A stretch of DNA of 64,000 bases from the NCBI RefSeq assembly GCF_004138165.1, contig NZ_RYFF01000012.1, forward strand, positions 62,001 to 126,000. Direction: 5' to 3'. Positions 60,307 through 64,000 of the stretch are shown piece after piece; the first letter of the stretch is position 1; the number at the start of each line of letters is the position of its first letter. The stretch comes from Candidatus Chloroploca sp. Khr17. Its GTDB lineage: Bacteria; Chloroflexota; Chloroflexia; Chloroflexales; Chloroflexaceae. Made by a program: the position numbers and the translations under genes. The notes under the pieces are model-generated. The model saw only the letters and a program-made list of their open reading frames with translations. It searched no databases and was not told the origin of the DNA.

Positions 60307-60353
60307 ATGCGTTGAGCCCTCAACCTGCTACGCAGGTTGGGGGCTCAACGCAT
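60307..60353. terminator. 22-bp hairpin between convergent genes
   Basis: 60307-60328 pairs with 60332-60353 with one mismatch around TAC. Placed 20 bases after the MutL-like gene and four bases before the end of the opposing GH1 gene, where a shared terminator is expected. Confidence 0.65.
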
Positions 60354-60356
60354 CAT

Positions 60357-61703
60357 CTATTCAAGTCCATTGCACGCAATCACATCGCGATACCAACCAA
60401 AACTATCCTTGCGGATCCGCTCTTGCGTCTCGTAGTCAACATGGACAACCCCAAAACGCTGATGGTAGCCATGGCCCCACTCAAAATTATCGAGGAGGGA
60501 CCACTGGAAATAGCCCTCAACGGGGGCACCAGCTTGCATAGCCCGATGGCAGGCTTCAAGGTGAAGGCGTAGATACTCGATCCGCCGCTCATCGTGAATA
60601 GTACCATCAGGCGTGACGGGATCGAGATAGCTCACCCCATTTTCACTAATGAGTAGGCGAGGCACGGCATAGTGAGTATGCAAGCGGATCAGCAACTGAT
60701 ACAAACCCTCGGGATAGATCTCCCAGCCCATCTCGGTACGTGGCACATCGAGGCGCACGATATCAGGCTGGAGTGGGTTGGGGCCGGCGGCAACCACTTC
60801 ACGGGTGTAATAATTGACCGCAAGAAAATCGGTAGGGGTTGCGATCAGGTCAAGATCACCGGGCTGGACAAAAGCCATGTTATCAGGCAAAAGACCGGCA
60901 GCGTTATAGAGGGCAACCATGTCTGAGGGATAGCCAAAACCGCAGACGGGATCAACAAACCAGCGATTGAAGTAGCCATCAAAAGCCCGGGCCGCTGCCC
61001 GGTCAGCGGGGCTCGTTGAGGCCGGCACCGAGGCAGTGAAATTGAGCGCAATGCCAACCTGCGCGTCTGAGGAAACTGCCCGGATCGCCTGGACACCGAG
61101 GCCATGGGCGAGCAGCGTATGGTGACTGGCGGCGAGTGCAGCCGGCCAATCCTTGCGCCCGGGGGCGTGCTCGCCAAGCTGATGGCTGAGCATGCTGACG
61201 CACCAGGGCTCGTTAATCGTAATCCAATGTTTGATCTGATCACCGAGCGCAGCAGCGACAACCCCGGCATACTCAGCAAACGCCTCGGCGGTTGCGCGGG
61301 CGGGCCAGCCTCCAGCATCATCAAGCGTAACAGGAAGATCCCAATGATAAAGCGTCGCGTAGGGCGTAATCCCGTGGCGCAACAACGTATCAACCAGACG
61401 GCGGTAGAAATCGAGGCCAGGCTGATTGATCCTGCCACGGCCCTCGGGCAGAATGCGCGGCCAGGCAAGACTAAAACGATAGGCGTTCAGGCCAAGTTCG
61501 GCCATCAAGGCCACGTCAGTTTCATACCGATGATAGTGGTCACAAGCCACATCGCCGGTATGACCATCACGAGTTTTGCCCGGTGTATGGCTGAACCGAT
61601 CCCAGATACTCTCACCACGCCCATCGGCCTTGACCGCCCCTTCGATCTGGTAGGCAGACGTAGCGGTGCCCCAGATAAACCCTTGTGGAAAATGAAGTGT
61701 CAT
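60357..61703 (-). CDS. GH1 beta-glucosidase
   Basis: A 448-residue family 1 glycoside hydrolase. N-terminal FPQGFIWGTATSAYQIEGA, the acid/base Glu in HWITINEPWCVSML and the nucleophile Glu in RLLISENGVSYLD are all present, with the C-terminal GYFQWSLLDNFEWGHGYHQRFG. It cleaves beta-linked glucose, galactose or fucose from oligosaccharides; it lacks a signal peptide, so it acts in the cytosol. ATG 61703 follows AGAGG; the frame is open further but the family start is here. Confidence 0.95.
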   Translation of the reverse strand: MTLHFPQGFIWGTATSAYQIEGAVKADGRGESIWDRFSHTPGKTRDGHTGDVACDHYHRYETDVALMAELGLNAYRFSLAWPRILPEGRGRINQPGLDFYRRLVDTLLRHGITPYATLYHWDLPVTLDDAGGWPARATAEAFAEYAGVVAAALGDQIKHWITINEPWCVSMLSHQLGEHAPGRKDWPAALAASHHTLLAHGLGVQAIRAVSSDAQVGIALNFTASVPASTSPADRAAARAFDGYFNRWFVDPVCGFGYPSDMVALYNAAGLLPDNMAFVQPGDLDLIATPTDFLAVNYYTREVVAAGPNPLQPDIVRLDVPRTEMGWEIYPEGLYQLLIRLHTHYAVPRLLISENGVSYLDPVTPDGTIHDERRIEYLRLHLEACHRAMQAGAPVEGYFQWSLLDNFEWGHGYHQRFGVVHVDYETQERIRKDSFGWYRDVIACNGLE

Positions 61704-61751
61704 GATTTTGCCTCTTTGCCCTGGCGCGAACGCCCCAGGGCGCATTAACGT

Positions 61752-61945
61752 TAGGGCTGTCGCCCTAAAAACCCATACTTATGCTGGCACAAACGGCCAG
61801 CGAAGTTGGCCGTTTGTGCCAGCATAAGCGAGATTCTTGGAGGCCGCAGGCCCCCAAACCCCGACCAGTAGGGCTGACAGCCTCACAACCCATGCTTATG
61901 CTGAGCCTTTTCACCAGCACACGCGAGATTCTTGCCACCCGACCC
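61752..61945. repeat. Tandem repeat unit with 23-bp hairpin
   Basis: The hairpin 61779-61801 with 61805-61827 (23 bp, one G.U, loop GAA, apex gccagc-gaa-gttggc) has nearly the same arms as 41625-41667. It is flanked by agggctgtcgccct, gaggccgcaggccccc and gcgagattcttg, and a second degenerate unit (acccatgcttatgctg ... gcgagattcttg) follows at about 61888-61936. Confidence 0.7.
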
Positions 61946-61976
61946 ACCTATCTTGCAACGTTGGCCCTACGCTCGC

Positions 61977-63848
61977 TTAGAGTCGACGCTGCAAGATGGC
62001 ACCGCCGTAGGGCGGCAAGACCAGGAGCTCACCCTGCCAATCGGCGGTTTCGGTGACCAGACGAAGCTCCCACGAGCCTGGTGGCAAGGCAAGCACCGCA
62101 CGCTCAGCACTATTATTCAACCCAACGAGCCACTGCTCATCATCAGACGCCTGACAGCAATAGGCGTAATGCCCATGCTGATCATCGAGCACCACACTAT
62201 GCCTTCTGCCACGCCAGACGGCGACGGTTGCCCGTCGCAACGCCCCAAGACGTTGATAGAAGTGTAACAGATCCTGGTTCTGCATGTTACCCCAGAGCAT
62301 CGGCAAACGTGACTCTTCGGGATGGCCGGTGCCATCATAGTAACGCACATCGCGATGCTGACTCAGACCAACCTCAGTGCCATAGTAGAGCACCGGAGGA
62401 GGGGGCAGAGTATACTGGCACAGCGCAGCGAGTTTCAGACGGCGCACATCACCACGCACCGACCAGAGAAACCGGTTCATATCGTGGTTATCGAGAAAAC
62501 TGGGCAAGACAAAATCAGCAGGGAAGGCGGCGAAGTGGTGCTGCAAAAAGGCCGCAAACTGACTCACCGACAACTCGCCAAAGATAAAAAAGCGTCGCAA
62601 GGCCTGGAGCAACAGAAAATCGAGGCAGCCATCAAAACGACCCCGATAGGTCTGCAGCGTATCAGCAGGTTCGATAGCCTCACCAATGCCCACCACATCA
62701 GCACGTACCGCCCTGGTTGCAAGCCGAAACGCAGCCCAGAACGCATGGGAAGGACCGGGCGCATAATCAAGACGGAAGCCATCAACTCCTTGTTCAAGCC
62801 AAAAACATGCTGCTTCGAGCATGCTCTGGCGGGCAGCAGGATGGTCGCAATCAACTTGAGGCAATTCATCGACCCCAAAGAAGGAGGCATAACGATCAGG
62901 GTAGTGGGTAAAACGAAACCAGGCGCGGTACGGGCTGGTTGGATCACGGAGAACGTCTTGAAACACCGGATGCTGCCTGGAGATATGATTGACCGTATAA
63001 TCGAGTAAGACCCGCATGCCACGTTGATGGACGGCCTCAACGAGCGACTGAAACGTCGTCAGATCACCAAGGCGAGGCTCGATATCATCATAGCGCGTGG
63101 CATCATAGCCGTGGTGCGAAGGCGAAGGAAAAATAGGCGACAGCCAGAGCACATTCACCCCGAGCCCCGCAATATAGTCGAGCTGCTCGATAATGCCGGC
63201 AAGGGTACCCCCATAGAAACCCATCAGCGAATCGGCATGGGCAAAGGCACGCCCGGTTCCAGGGTGAAAGCGATCAACAAAGATATGATAGATCAGGGCA
63301 TCACGTAACCAGAGCGGCGTGCGATGATGATCGACGGCGTACGCAAAGGTGCGCGGACGGCGCAAAAAGGTCAGGGCAAAATCATAGCCAAGCGAGCGCA
63401 CATAGGGGTAACCGGGCTGACCATCGTCGGCATCATCGCCACTGGGAGGCGCCGTCCCAACAATCTCACTAGCCCAGTAACTGGTTCCATGGCGCTGTGA
63501 CCAGGCCTCAATCCGATAGCGCACGAGCGTTCCGGCAGCCTGGGGCGGCAGCAGGGCCGACCATTCTTCGACATACCCCCAGAAGAGACTATCCCAGACA
63601 CTGCCAAGTGGCACGGCCTCCACCACCAACGAACCAGGAGCAGGCACCCCTCGGCAGCCCTGGGGTTCCCCATCACCAGTCATATAGTAACAGCTAACCC
63701 GGTCGGCAAAGACCGCCGGGCCAACCGAGACGCGGATCGCGACCGGGCATTCAGGTTCAGGGTCAGGCGGATCAAGACGATGGCGATGGCTCACCCCTGA
63801 GCGTTCCGCGCGGAGATAATTCAACCAGCGCGCATCAGACGTCATCAT
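61977..63848 (-). CDS. GH13 alpha-amylase family glycosidase
   Basis: A 623-residue family 13 enzyme. An N-terminal beta domain (about 1-150) precedes the barrel. The conserved regions are visible: LLDYTVNHIS (region I), DGFRLDYA with the nucleophile Asp (II), VGIGEAIEP with the acid Glu (III) and FLDNHDMNRF with the transition-state Asp (IV). A C-terminal beta domain ends the protein. Architecture is like neopullulanase or cyclomaltodextrinase, so it should act on alpha-1,4/1,6 glucans or maltooligosaccharides; the exact specificity is not known. No signal peptide. I chose ATG 63848; ATG 63845 and an in-frame GTG at 63881 are alternatives. Confidence 0.92.
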   Translation of the reverse strand: MMTSDARWLNYLRAERSGVSHRHRLDPPDPEPECPVAIRVSVGPAVFADRVSCYYMTGDGEPQGCRGVPAPGSLVVEAVPLGSVWDSLFWGYVEEWSALLPPQAAGTLVRYRIEAWSQRHGTSYWASEIVGTAPPSGDDADDGQPGYPYVRSLGYDFALTFLRRPRTFAYAVDHHRTPLWLRDALIYHIFVDRFHPGTGRAFAHADSLMGFYGGTLAGIIEQLDYIAGLGVNVLWLSPIFPSPSHHGYDATRYDDIEPRLGDLTTFQSLVEAVHQRGMRVLLDYTVNHISRQHPVFQDVLRDPTSPYRAWFRFTHYPDRYASFFGVDELPQVDCDHPAARQSMLEAACFWLEQGVDGFRLDYAPGPSHAFWAAFRLATRAVRADVVGIGEAIEPADTLQTYRGRFDGCLDFLLLQALRRFFIFGELSVSQFAAFLQHHFAAFPADFVLPSFLDNHDMNRFLWSVRGDVRRLKLAALCQYTLPPPPVLYYGTEVGLSQHRDVRYYDGTGHPEESRLPMLWGNMQNQDLLHFYQRLGALRRATVAVWRGRRHSVVLDDQHGHYAYCCQASDDEQWLVGLNNSAERAVLALPPGSWELRLVTETADWQGELLVLPPYGGAILQRRL

Positions 63849-63954
63849 CCCAAAGATTACGTCAGCCGAGACGCCATCCACTCAAACCCCATTGCTTTTC
63901 AAAAATATGCCCATCCAAACCCATTTTTGCACGCGCACCGCCAAGCCGTCGCCC

Positions 63955-64000
63955 TTGGTCTTCACACAGCGGGCGAGACGCCCGCTGTGTGAAGACCAAA
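63955..64000. repeat. Perfect 21-bp hairpin at the window edge
   Basis: 63955-63975 pairs perfectly with 63979-63999 around AGA (apex gggcg-aga-cgccc). It may continue beyond the window. Confidence 0.65.

Noticed and set aside
1499-64000. Repeated hairpins as a CRISPR array
   Set aside because: They are dispersed singly in intergenic gaps, differ in sequence and have no regular spacers; no cas genes occur.

Overview
The window looks like chromosomal DNA of a filamentous anoxygenic phototroph relative (phylum Chloroflexota, probably order Chloroflexales). The reasons are an F420-dependent glucose-6-phosphate dehydrogenase-like enzyme, acyl-CoA carboxylase parts, a form II CoxL-like protein, a MutL/GlmL-like ATPase beside large membrane proteins, CimA next to LeuCD, moderately high GC and E. 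coli-like promoters with frequent extended -10 boxes. This assignment is inference; there is no rRNA, tRNA or other marker that settles it. I saw no phage, insertion sequence, CRISPR array or RNA gene.

Layout. 1-5480 (+): end of a receiver protein, an M20 amidohydrolase, an F420 enzyme, a biotin carboxylase/BCCP fusion and an ECF sigma factor. 5527-21016 (all -): a GH67-like membrane protein, a secreted caspase-fold protein, a GAF/degenerate GGDEF protein, a membrane protein-gyrB-nucleotidyltransferase operon, LCP-murJ, and thiolase-CDF transporter-birA. 21252-30121: a CBS-ACT protein (+), a solo CoxL-like protein (-), a 7TM hybrid kinase (+) and an incomplete BMP-type ABC importer (-). 30329-42364 (+): galT, then a branched-chain amino acid cluster ilvB-ilvN-ilvC-leuA-pheA-cimA-leuC-leuD. 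42641-51445 (+): CPBP protease, GHMP kinase, accB, xseA-xseB, a large membrane protein, RidA, a metal-site-less MBL protein and a flippase. 51494-60286 (+): small proteins, then a five-gene membrane/MutL cluster around a 1,211-residue protein built of PxWLR motifs. 60357-63848 (-): GH1 and GH13 glycosidases.

Two things stand out. First, ilvB has a complete classical attenuator: promoter, a 25-codon leader peptide in which 13 residues are Val, Leu or Ile, an antiterminator arm overlapping the leader stop codon, and a terminator with a U tract. Second, most intergenic gaps contain a long, nearly perfect palindrome. About half share an apex of GCCAGC-3 nt-GCTGGC, while the outer arms differ at each site.

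The best candidate for an undescribed system is the 52515-60286 cluster: two small integral or anchored membrane proteins, the WLR-repeat double-spanning protein, a polytopic membrane protein and an ASKHA ATPase of the MutL/GlmL family, without any glutamate mutase. It has its own near-consensus promoter and tight gene junctions.
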